15,783 nucleotides of DNA from Cellvibrionales bacterium UBA3090 (GTDB lineage: Bacteria; Pseudomonadota; Gammaproteobacteria; Pseudomonadales; Porticoccaceae), in the NCBI GenBank assembly GCA_002367235.1, contig DFBC01000052.1:1-15783 (forward strand). Reading direction: 5' to 3'. Positions 6,701-13,351 of this stretch are shown here, one piece after another. Numbering within the stretch: the first letter of the stretch is position 1; each line of letters starts with the position of its first letter. The notes beneath the pieces are model-generated. The model was not told the origin of the DNA, searched no databases, and was given only the letters and a program-made list of their open reading frames with translations. The translations under genes and the position numbers were made by a program.

Positions 6701-7861
6701 CAAAATGCGACTTTCGAGCGTCTTACCGCAGCACTGAGTGGCAGTAAGGTGGTTAAGGCTACAGGGCTCAAGAAAGGCGATGAGCTGACCGCGGAAGCAG
6801 TGGCAGATTACACTGGTGATGACTGGTTTAAGGTTCGTATGAGTGATGAGGCTTTAAATGAGCAAATCGCCCGTGCAGAAGAGTTGCTAGAAGAGCGTCG
6901 TAAAATACTCGACGAGCGGTTCGCCGATAAGAAAGGCAAACTGCAAAGCGGTGATGACTTAGCGCCTGGTGTCCTGAAAACAGTTAAGGTTTACCTCGCG
7001 ATTAAGCGTCGCGTTCAGCCTGGTGACAAGATGGCAGGGCGCCATGGTAACAAAGGTGTTATCTCGGTCATTATGCCCGTCGAGGATATGCCGCATGATG
7101 AGAACGGTGTTCCCGTCGATGTGGTTTTGAATCCTTTGGGTGTGCCATCGCGTATGAACGTAGGTCAGATCCTCGAAACACATATGGGGCTTGCTGCGAA
7201 AACGCTAGGTGAAAAAATCGACAAAATGATTGTTGAGCAGAAGAAAACTGCGGAAGTTCGCAAGTTCCTTCAGGAGATCTATGATGTCGGTATTGGCACC
7301 AAGCCGGTTGGTCTGGACAAGTTTTCAGTGAGTGAAATAGAAGAGCTTGCTGGGAATCTCCGTAAGGGTGTTCCTATGGCGACGCCAGTATTTGACGGTG
7401 CCAAGGAAGAGGAAATCAAGAGGCTTCTAGAACTGGCTGACTTGCCTGAAAGTGGCCAGATGCATCTCTATGACGGACGAACTGGCGATCAATTTGAGCG
7501 CCCGGTTACTGTTGGTTACATGTATATGCTGAAGCTGAACCACTTGGTGGATGACAAAATGCATGCACGTTCCACCGGTTCATACAGCTTGGTTACTCAG
7601 CAGCCATTGGGTGGTAAAGCTCAGTTTGGTGGTCAGCGCTTCGGGGAGATGGAGGTCTGGGCGTTGGAAGCCTATGGTGCCGCCTATACCCTGCAAGAAA
7701 TGTTGACGGTCAAATCCGATGATGTGAACGGTCGAACCAAGATGTATAAAAACATTGTTGATGGTGACCACCGTATGGAGCCCGGCATGCCGGAATCCTT
7801 CAACGTGCTGGTGAAAGAAATCCGCTCGTTGGGTATCAACATCGAGTTGGAAAACGAGTAA
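3782..7861 (+). CDS. rpoB: DNA-directed RNA polymerase subunit beta
   Basis: Beta is one of the two catalytic jaws of RNA polymerase and the rifampicin target. From the ATG at 3782 it has 1359 residues (E. coli 1342). MAYSYTEKKRIRKDFSK matches the family start, and GGGGA (3772-3776) lies five bases upstream. An in-frame ATG at 3737 would add 15 unrelated residues. The rifampicin region runs from GSSQLSQFMDQNNPLS at 513 and has the sensitive-type residues Asp522, His532 and Ser537 (E. coli 516, 526, 531). Active-site NFEDS places Glu819 and Asp820, and GDKMAGRHGNKG gives Lys1083 and Lys1091. The beta-SI2 insertion is present, with the stretch between these sites about 12 residues longer than in E. 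coli. rpoC follows after 71 bases. Confidence 0.99.
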   Translation: MAYSYTEKKRIRKDFSKLPQVMDLPFLLAIQLDSYRNFTQTGVSVEERMNTGLHAAFKSVFPIVSYSGNAGLEYVDYTLGKPAFDEEECKLRSVTYAVPLRVRVRLMIYDKDSANKAIKDIKEQEVYMGEIPLMTDNGTFIINGTERVIVSQLHRSPGVFFDHDKGKTHSSGKLLYSARIIPYRGSWLDFEFDPKDLVYVRIDRRRKLPATILLRALGFSSEEMLAMFFETSTFNLGKDDTYSLDLVPSRLRGDIAAFDIKGKGNKVIVEEGRRVTARHIRQLEKDNVAKLEVPADYLFGRALAKDLVNPETGELLLECNTEITQEVVEQLREAGLKSVETIYTNDLDCGPFISHTLRADSTRTQLESLVEIYRMMRPGEPPTKESAENLFNNLFFSLERYDLSSVGRMKFNRRLGREEETGEGTLSRDDIVDALKVLIGIRDGKGNVDDIDHLGNRRIRSVGEMAENQFRIGLVRVERAVKERLSVAESDGLMPQDLVNAKPVAAAMKEFFGSSQLSQFMDQNNPLSEVTHKRRVSALGPGGLTRERAGFEVRDVHPTHYGRVCPIETPEGPNIGLINSLAAYARTNDYGFLETPYRKVVDSKVTDDIEYLSAINEASYVIAQASAEVDKNGKLCEELVSVRHQSEFTIKPPSEVQYMDVSPQQVVSVAASLIPFLEHDDANRALMGSNMQRQAVPTLKAEKPLVGTGFERYVAGDSGVCVVARRGGVIENVDSGRIVVRVSDAEVESGDAGVDIYNLTKYTRSNQNTCINQRPIVKQGDTIARGDILADGPSVDMGELALGQNMRIAFMPWNGYNFEDSILISERVVQEDRFTTIHIQELTCTARDTKLGSEEITADIPNVGESALSRLDESGIVYIGAEVAAGDILVGKVTPKGETQLTPEEKLLRAIFGEKASDVKDTSLRVPSGTKGTVIDVQVFTREGLEKDQRSLQIETAALDQFRQDLNDEYRIMQNATFERLTAALSGSKVVKATGLKKGDELTAEAVADYTGDDWFKVRMSDEALNEQIARAEELLEERRKILDERFADKKGKLQSGDDLAPGVLKTVKVYLAIKRRVQPGDKMAGRHGNKGVISVIMPVEDMPHDENGVPVDVVLNPLGVPSRMNVGQILETHMGLAAKTLGEKIDKMIVEQKKTAEVRKFLQEIYDVGIGTKPVGLDKFSVSEIEELAGNLRKGVPMATPVFDGAKEEEIKRLLELADLPESGQMHLYDGRTGDQFERPVTVGYMYMLKLNHLVDDKMHARSTGSYSLVTQQPLGGKAQFGGQRFGEMEVWALEAYGAAYTLQEMLTVKSDDVNGRTKMYKNIVDGDHRMEPGMPESFNVLVKEIRSLGINIELENE

Positions 7862-7881
7862 CGATCAAAGTTAAGTTGGGG

Positions 7882-7898
7882 GCGGGCCTTGTGCCCGC
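7882..7898 (+). other. GC-rich hairpin in the rpoB-rpoC spacer
   Basis: GCGGGC (7882-7887) pairs perfectly with GCCCGC (7893-7898) around CTTGT. No T run follows. A looser outer pairing of 7875-7880 with 7914-7918 is possible, which would bring the fold next to the rpoC ribosome binding site GGAG (7922-7925). It may be a processing or stability element; no role is proven. Confidence 0.45.
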
Positions 7899-7932
7899 TG
7901 CGCAAAGGTAGCACCCACTCTGGAGAAAGGCA

Positions 7933-10900
7933 TTGAAAGACTTACTGAATCTTCTCAAGTCACAGGATCAAACTGGCGAGTTTGATGCCATCCGTATCAG
8001 CCTGGCTTCACCGGATATGATCCGGTCGTGGTCTTTCGGCGAAGTTAAAAAGCCGGAAACAATTAATTACCGTACCTTCAAGCCTGAGCGAGAAGGCTTG
8101 TTCTGTGCCAAACTTTTTGGTCCAGTTAAGGACTATGAGTGTCTCTGCGGCAAATACAAGCGCATGAAACACCGCGGTATTGTGTGTGAAAAATGTGGCG
8201 TTGAAGTTACATTGGCCAAAGTGCGTCGTGAACGCATGGGTCACATTGAACTAGCTTGCCCCGTTGCACATATATGGTTCCTCAAATCATTACCCTCCCG
8301 CATAGGCCTCATGCTGGACATGACGTTGCGTGAAATTGAGCGGGTTCTATATTTTGAATCATTTGTTGTTACCGATCCCGGTATGACAACCCTTGAGCGT
8401 GGGCAGCTTCTCACCGATGAAGAATACTTCCAGTCGATGGAAGAATTCGGTGATGATTTTGAGGCGATGATGGGTGCTGAAGGCATTCAGTCACTCATGA
8501 AGGATCTCGATCTTGAGCAAGAAATTGCCACGATTCGTGAAGAAATTCCAAATACACGCTCAGAAACCAAAATTAAAAAATTCTCCAAGCGTCTCAAGCT
8601 ACTGGAAGCGTTCCTCGGTTCTGGTAATAAGCCCGAGTGGATGATCTTGGAAGCGCTGCCGGTACTGCCGCCAGACCTGAGGCCTTTGGTACCATTGGAT
8701 GGTGGTCGTTTTGCCACCTCCGACCTGAATGATCTCTACCGTCGAGTGATTAACCGGAACAATCGTCTGAAGCGCCTGCTGGAGCTGAATGCTCCGGATA
8801 TTATCGTGCGCAACGAAAAGCGTATGTTGCAGGAATCCGTTGATGCATTGCTGGATAACGGTCGTCGCGGTCGAGCTATTACCGGTTCAAATAAGCGTCC
8901 TCTGAAATCGCTTGCCGATATGATTAAAGGTAAGCAGGGTCGCTTCCGTCAGAACTTGCTTGGTAAGCGTGTGGACTACTCAGGCCGTTCGGTCATTGTA
9001 GTTGGTCCTAAGCTTCGCCTGCATCAGTGTGGGCTTCCCAAGCGCATGGCACTGGAGCTGTTCAAGCCCTTTATTTTCTCCAAGCTGGAATTGCGCGGTT
9101 TAGCCACCACGATTAAAGCGGCCAAGAAAATGGTTGAGCGGGAAGAGCCGGTAGTCTGGGATATTCTTGACGAAGTGATTCGTGAGCACCCCGTCATGTT
9201 GAACCGTGCACCAACGCTTCACCGTCTTGGTATTCAGGCCTTTGAGCCCGTACTGATTGAAGGTAAAGCTATTCAGTTGCACCCATTGGTATGTGCAGCC
9301 TATAACGCTGACTTTGATGGTGACCAGATGGCGGTACACGTGCCGTTGACACTGGAGGCCCAGCTTGAGGCTCGTGGACTGATGATGTCCACCAACAACA
9401 TTCTGTCGCCGGCAAACGGTGAGCCGATTATTGTGCCGTCTCAGGACGTTGTGTTGGGCTTGTACTACATGACCCGTGATCGGGTAAATGCGCCTGGCGA
9501 GGGTAGAGTCTTCGCTAATTTGCAGGAAGTGTCTCGAGCCTATTACAGCAAGCAGGCACACCTTCAGGCTCGCGTTAAAGTGCGTATCACCCAGGTTGCG
9601 TTTAATGATGAGGGCGAACGTCTAGAAGATACCTCCATTATTGATACCACCGTCGGTCGTGCAATGCTGTGGGATATCGTGCCGGAAGGTTTGGGCTTTG
9701 AGCTTGTCAACCAGCCGATGACGAAAAAGGCGATTTCGCGAATCATTAACCGCTGCTATCGCGACGTCGGTCTGAAGGCTACGGTTATTTTTGCTGATCA
9801 GTTGATGTATACCGGCTTTGACTTTTCTACTAAATCAGGTGCATCGATTGGTGTTAATGACTTCACGATTCCTGATGCGAAAGGTGAAATCATCGCTCGT
9901 GCAGATGATGAAGTGAAGGAAATCGAAAGCCAGTTCTCTTCCGGCCTGGTAACTCAGGGTGAGAAGTACAACAAAGTAATTGATATTTGGTCTCGTGCTA
10001 ACGACCAGGTGGCAAAAGCCATGATGGAGGTGATTAGTACCGAGCCAGTGATTAATCGTGATGGTGAAGAAGAGAATCAACCCTCATTTAACTCCGTCTT
10101 TATTATGGCCGACTCTGGTGCTCGTGGTTCCCCCGCACAGATTCGTCAGCTAGCCGGTATGCGTGGCCTTATGGCACGTCCTGATGGTTCCATTATTGAG
10201 ACGCCAATTACCGCAAACTTCCGTGAAGGTTTGAACGTACTGCAGTACTTCATCTCAACTCACGGTGCGCGTAAAGGTTTGGCTGATACGGCATTGAAAA
10301 CAGCTAACTCCGGTTATCTGACTCGCCGTTTGGTTGATGTTTCTCAGGATCTGGTGGTTGTAGAAGATGATTGTGGCGCTACTGAAGGCCTGTTGATGAC
10401 CCCGGTTATCGAGGGTGGCGATATTATCGAATCCTTGGGTGACCGTATTCTGGGTCGTGTCGTCGCTGTAGACGTTGTCAAGCCTGGCACTAATGATATT
10501 GCCGTAGATGCCGGCACAATGATCGACGAGAAATGGGTAGAGCGCCTAGAAATATTGGGTATCGATGAGGTGAAAGTTCGTTCACCAATTACCTGTGATA
10601 CTCGCTACGGTATTTGTTCTGCGTGTTACGGTCGTGATTTGGCGCGTGGCCACATGGTGAATTCTGGTGAAGCGATTGGTGTGATCGCGGCTCAGTCAAT
10701 CGGTGAGCCGGGTACGCAATTGACCATGCGGACTTTCCACATCGGTGGCGCCGCCTCGCGTGCCTCTGCTGTTGATAGCATCCAAGTTAAGATGGGCGGC
10801 ACCATACGTCTAATTAACATCAAGGTTGTGGAGCGAGAGAATGGCGAGCTGGTAGCGGTATCCCGCTCCGGTGAACTGGCCTTGGCGGACGAAAACGGCC

Positions 10901-12150
10901 GTGAACGCGAGCGTTATAAGCTGCCTTATGGCGCAATGATCAAGGTTAAAGAAGGCTCTACTGTGCAGGCTGGCGATGTGGTCGCCAACTGGGATCCTCA
11001 CACACACCCCATTATTACTGAAGTGGCTGGTACGGCTTCATTCTCTGGAATGGAGGAGGGTCTGAGTATCCTTAGCCAGACTGACGAGATGACAGGGCTG
11101 TCTAGCATTGCAATTGTAGACCCGAATGAGCGTCCATCGGCGGGTAAAGACTTGAAGCCAATGGTGACCTTGTTGGGTGACGATGGCAAAGAGCTGACAT
11201 TTGCGAACTCTACAGTGCCCGCACATTACATGTTGCCAGCCAGTGCTATTTTGAGCATTACGGATGGCAGTCATGTGGGTGCTGGTGATGTTGTCGCTCG
11301 GATACCACAGGAAGGCTCTAAAACACGTGATATTACCGGTGGTTTACCACGAGTTGCCGATCTGTTTGAAGCGCGCAAACCGAAAGACCCCGCTATTCTG
11401 GCTGAAATTACCGGTACGGTAAGCTTTGGTAAGGAGACTAAGGGTAAGCGTCGTCTAGTGATTACGCCCAATGATGGTCAGTTGCTTCCCGATGGTAGCA
11501 CTCATTACGAGGCTCTCATTCCTAAATGGCGTCAGCTAGGTGTCTTTGAGGGTGAGCACGTCTCCAAGGGTGAGATTATTGCTGATGGCCCCGAGAATCC
11601 TCACGATATTCTGCGGTTGCAGGGTGTGGACTCTCTGGCGAAATATATCGGTAACGAAATCCAGGACGTATACCGTCTTCAGGGCGTAAAGATCAACGAT
11701 AAGCACATCGAGGTTATCTGCCGTCAGATGCTCCGTAAGGTAGAAATTACTGAGATGGGTGATTCCTCTTTTGTTAAGGGTGAGCAGGTAGAATATAACC
11801 GAGTTCTGGAAGAAAACGAGAAGCTTGAATTGGATGGGAAATTTCCAGCCAAGTATGAGCGACTGCTGCTTGGTATTACCAAGGCGTCATTGGCGACAGA
11901 AAGCTTTATTTCTGCGGCGTCTTTCCAGGAAACCACTCGTGTGCTTACCGAAGCCTCTGTTACGGGTAAATCAGATCCGCTGCGTGGCCTAAAAGAGAAC
12001 GTTGTTGTGGGTCGACTGATTCCCGCCGGTACCGGTTTGACCTATCACGCACAGCGTCGTAAAGATCGCGAATCGGCGGGTGAAACCACCGTTAGTGCTC
12101 TCGATATCGAAGCGGCATTGAGTGAAGCTCTGAGCTCCGGCGACGAGTAA
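7933..12150 (+). CDS. rpoC: DNA-directed RNA polymerase subunit beta'
   Basis: Beta' carries the catalytic magnesium site, clamp, bridge helix and trigger loop. The 1405-residue product (E. coli 1407) keeps E. coli numbering at every landmark checked. Zinc ligands Cys70, 72, 85 and 88 are present, as are the catalytic aspartates in NADFDGD (Asp460, 462, 464). The second zinc site has Cys814, 888, 895 and 898, and the trigger loop has Met932 and His936 in TMRTFHIGG. The start is TTG at 7933: the family N-terminus MKDLLNLLK begins exactly there, and GGAG (7922-7925) lies seven bases before it. No ATG or GTG fits nearby. It is cotranscribed with rpoB. Confidence 0.99.
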   Translation: MKDLLNLLKSQDQTGEFDAIRISLASPDMIRSWSFGEVKKPETINYRTFKPEREGLFCAKLFGPVKDYECLCGKYKRMKHRGIVCEKCGVEVTLAKVRRERMGHIELACPVAHIWFLKSLPSRIGLMLDMTLREIERVLYFESFVVTDPGMTTLERGQLLTDEEYFQSMEEFGDDFEAMMGAEGIQSLMKDLDLEQEIATIREEIPNTRSETKIKKFSKRLKLLEAFLGSGNKPEWMILEALPVLPPDLRPLVPLDGGRFATSDLNDLYRRVINRNNRLKRLLELNAPDIIVRNEKRMLQESVDALLDNGRRGRAITGSNKRPLKSLADMIKGKQGRFRQNLLGKRVDYSGRSVIVVGPKLRLHQCGLPKRMALELFKPFIFSKLELRGLATTIKAAKKMVEREEPVVWDILDEVIREHPVMLNRAPTLHRLGIQAFEPVLIEGKAIQLHPLVCAAYNADFDGDQMAVHVPLTLEAQLEARGLMMSTNNILSPANGEPIIVPSQDVVLGLYYMTRDRVNAPGEGRVFANLQEVSRAYYSKQAHLQARVKVRITQVAFNDEGERLEDTSIIDTTVGRAMLWDIVPEGLGFELVNQPMTKKAISRIINRCYRDVGLKATVIFADQLMYTGFDFSTKSGASIGVNDFTIPDAKGEIIARADDEVKEIESQFSSGLVTQGEKYNKVIDIWSRANDQVAKAMMEVISTEPVINRDGEEENQPSFNSVFIMADSGARGSPAQIRQLAGMRGLMARPDGSIIETPITANFREGLNVLQYFISTHGARKGLADTALKTANSGYLTRRLVDVSQDLVVVEDDCGATEGLLMTPVIEGGDIIESLGDRILGRVVAVDVVKPGTNDIAVDAGTMIDEKWVERLEILGIDEVKVRSPITCDTRYGICSACYGRDLARGHMVNSGEAIGVIAAQSIGEPGTQLTMRTFHIGGAASRASAVDSIQVKMGGTIRLINIKVVERENGELVAVSRSGELALADENGRERERYKLPYGAMIKVKEGSTVQAGDVVANWDPHTHPIITEVAGTASFSGMEEGLSILSQTDEMTGLSSIAIVDPNERPSAGKDLKPMVTLLGDDGKELTFANSTVPAHYMLPASAILSITDGSHVGAGDVVARIPQEGSKTRDITGGLPRVADLFEARKPKDPAILAEITGTVSFGKETKGKRRLVITPNDGQLLPDGSTHYEALIPKWRQLGVFEGEHVSKGEIIADGPENPHDILRLQGVDSLAKYIGNEIQDVYRLQGVKINDKHIEVICRQMLRKVEITEMGDSSFVKGEQVEYNRVLEENEKLELDGKFPAKYERLLLGITKASLATESFISAASFQETTRVLTEASVTGKSDPLRGLKENVVVGRLIPAGTGLTYHAQRRKDRESAGETTVSALDIEAALSEALSSGDE

Positions 12151-12164
12151 CAAAAATGAGTAGT

Positions 12165-12183
12165 GCGATCCCGCTGGGGTCGC
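12165..12183 (+). other. hairpin directly after rpoC
   Basis: 12165-12172 pairs with 12176-12183 (eight pairs, one G·U) around GCT, 14 bases after the rpoC stop. The following bases are the -35 box TTGACT, not a T run, so termination would be weak or Rho-assisted. The hairpin abuts the str promoter. Confidence 0.45.
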
Positions 12184-12212
12184 TTGACTCTAGGAGCCGG
12201 TATCTTTAGAAT
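12184..12212 (+). promoter_or_regulatory. sigma70 promoter of the str group (rpsL-rpsG)
   Basis: TTGACT (12184-12189) and TAGAAT (12207-12212) each match five of six consensus bases, with the ideal 17-base spacing. Transcription would start near 12219, giving a leader of about 78 bases before rpsL. This is the best promoter match I found in the window. E. coli also starts its str operon just upstream of rpsL. Confidence 0.65.
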
Positions 12213-12259
12213 GCCGCCTCCCTGAATAGGGGTCCGTTTTTGCGGGTCTGTTTATTAAA

Positions 12260-12285
12260 GCCTTCATAGTGAAGGCGTTTTGTTT
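12260..12285 (+). terminator. terminator-like hairpin between the str promoter and rpsL
   Basis: GCCTTCA (12260-12266) pairs perfectly with TGAAGGC (12270-12276) around a three-base loop, followed by GTTTTGTTT. It lies downstream of the promoter and only 20 bases before the rpsL ATG, so any termination would affect str transcripts as well as rpoC read-through. It may be an attenuator, an rpoC terminator or a leader stabiliser. Confidence 0.5.
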
Positions 12286-12296
12286 GGAGTTATTAA

Positions 12297-12668
12297 ATGG
12301 CAACGATCAACCAGTTGGTTCGTAAGCCGAGAAAACGTAAAGTCGCTAAAAGCGATGTGCCCGCGCTGCAGGCTTGTCCACAGCGCCGTGGTGTGTGTAC
12401 TCGTGTATACACAACAACACCTAAGAAGCCGAACTCAGCACTGCGTAAAGTATGTCGTGTTCGTCTTACCAATGGCTACGAAGTAACGTCGTATATTGGT
12501 GGTGAAGGGCATAACCTACAAGAACACAGCGTTGTATTAATTCGCGGTGGTCGTGTGAAGGATCTACCTGGTGTGCGTTATCACACTGTTCGAGGTAGCC
12601 TTGATACTGCCGGAGTGAATAACCGTAAGCAGCGTCGTTCCAAGTACGGTACTAAACGCCCTAAGTAA
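12297..12668 (+). CDS. rpsL: 30S ribosomal protein S12
   Basis: S12 sits at the decoding centre and governs codon-anticodon accuracy; it is the streptomycin resistance determinant. The 123-residue product (E. coli 124) starts MATINQLVRKPRKRK. TTPKKPNSALRKVCRVRLTN contains Lys43, and GGRVKDLPGVRYH contains Lys88 and Asp89, the aspartate that RimO methylthiolates in E. coli. Both lysines are the streptomycin-sensitive type. GGAG (12286-12289) lies seven bases before the ATG. It is the first gene after the str promoter, and rpsG follows 93 bases later. Confidence 0.98.
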   Translation: MATINQLVRKPRKRKVAKSDVPALQACPQRRGVCTRVYTTTPKKPNSALRKVCRVRLTNGYEVTSYIGGEGHNLQEHSVVLIRGGRVKDLPGVRYHTVRGSLDTAGVNNRKQRRSKYGTKRPK

Positions 12669-12684
12669 GGTGCGTTACTTTGCG

Positions 12685-12735
12685 TCGGTAAGAACCGAGT
12701 AAGGCCGGGTGTGCAAGAGCACATGTTGATCCCGG
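12685..12735 (+). promoter_or_regulatory. structured rpsL-rpsG spacer, probable S7 autoregulatory site
   Basis: In E. coli, S7 represses the str operon by binding the rpsL-rpsG intercistronic RNA. Two hairpins fill this spacer. TCGGT-AAGA-ACCGA (12685-12698) is the first. In the second, CCGGG (12705-12709) pairs with CCCGG (12731-12735) and TGTGC (12710-12714) with GCACA (12719-12723), with a seven-base bulge, TGTTGAT, on the 3' side. Both are capped by AAGA. The assignment to S7 rests on position and known biology; I cannot align it to the E. coli site. Confidence 0.55.
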
Positions 12736-12761
12736 AAAACCCTGAAGAGAAGAGCTAGATT

Positions 12762-13232
12762 ATGCCTAGAAGAAGAGTAGTCGCTAAGCGTGAGATTCTG
12801 CCTGACCCCAAGTTTGGCAATGTCACCTTGGCTAAGTTTATGAACCACGTGATGGTCAGCGGTAAAAAAGCAGTAGCTGAGCGTATCATCTACGGTGCTT
12901 TGGATCTGGTGGAAAGCCGCCTTAAAGAAGATCCTGTTGCCATTTTTGAATCTGCCCTCGACAATATTTCGCCACTTGTTGAAGTTAAGTCCCGCCGTGT
13001 TGGTGGTGCTACTTATCAGGTGCCGATTGAAGTTCGTCCCGCTCGTCGCGTAGCGTTGGCAATGCGTTGGTTGGTTGACTACGCCCGCTCTCGTGGTGAG
13101 AAATCCATGTCACAGCGGTTGGCAGGTGAAATTATTGATGCACACCAAAATAAAGGTGGTGCAGTTAAGAAGCGTGAAGACGTCCATCGTATGGCTGAAG
13201 CCAACAAGGCGTTCTCTCACTTCCGATTCTGA
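12762..13232 (+). CDS. rpsG: 30S ribosomal protein S7
   Basis: S7 nucleates assembly of the 30S head by binding the 16S 3' major domain, and lines the E site. The 156-residue product equals the common bacterial length (the E. coli K-12 form is longer). MPRRRVVAKREILPDPKFGN, MVSGKKAVAERIIYGAL (31-47) and GGATYQVPIEVRP (80-92) are standard. The ribosome binding site is only purine-rich (GAGAAGAG around 12747-12754), with no GGAG. Efficient initiation may therefore depend on coupling from rpsL, as known in E. coli. It is likely a feedback regulator of its own mRNA. Confidence 0.98.
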   Translation: MPRRRVVAKREILPDPKFGNVTLAKFMNHVMVSGKKAVAERIIYGALDLVESRLKEDPVAIFESALDNISPLVEVKSRRVGGATYQVPIEVRPARRVALAMRWLVDYARSRGEKSMSQRLAGEIIDAHQNKGGAVKKREDVHRMAEANKAFSHFRF

Positions 13233-13257
13233 CCGTAGTATCGGTAAGTTGACGTTT

Positions 13258-13296
13258 CACAAAAGGGTAGCTGTTGTCAGCTACCTTTTGTGGTTT
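13258..13296 (+). terminator. intrinsic terminator between rpsG and fusA
   Basis: GGTAGCTG (13266-13273) pairs perfectly with CAGCTACC (13278-13285) around TTGT. A G·U and three A-T pairs extend it (13262-13265 with 13286-13289), and CAC/GTG (13258-13260 with 13290-13292) continues past one bulged A. The T tract is TTTT within the stem plus TGGTTT after it. It is the strongest hairpin of the window and near-symmetric, so it may act in both directions. Confidence 0.65.
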
Positions 13297-13301
13297 ATAA
13301 G
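13274..13301 (+). promoter_or_regulatory. candidate fusA promoter overlapping the terminator
   Basis: TTGTCA (13274-13279) and TATAAG (13296-13301) are separated by 16 bases, each a good box. The -35 lies in the loop and 3' arm of the terminator hairpin. The 50 bases downstream to fusA are very AT-rich. It would give fusA-tuf its own transcription start. Confidence 0.4.
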
Positions 13302-13351
13302 ATTAATTGTTTTAGATTAGCTATTTAAATTAATCGTATTAAGGAAAGACT

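Noticed and set aside
9100..9561. 153-codon antisense open frame inside rpoC
   Set aside because: It covers the catalytic core of RpoC on the other strand; the openness is explained by codon bias.
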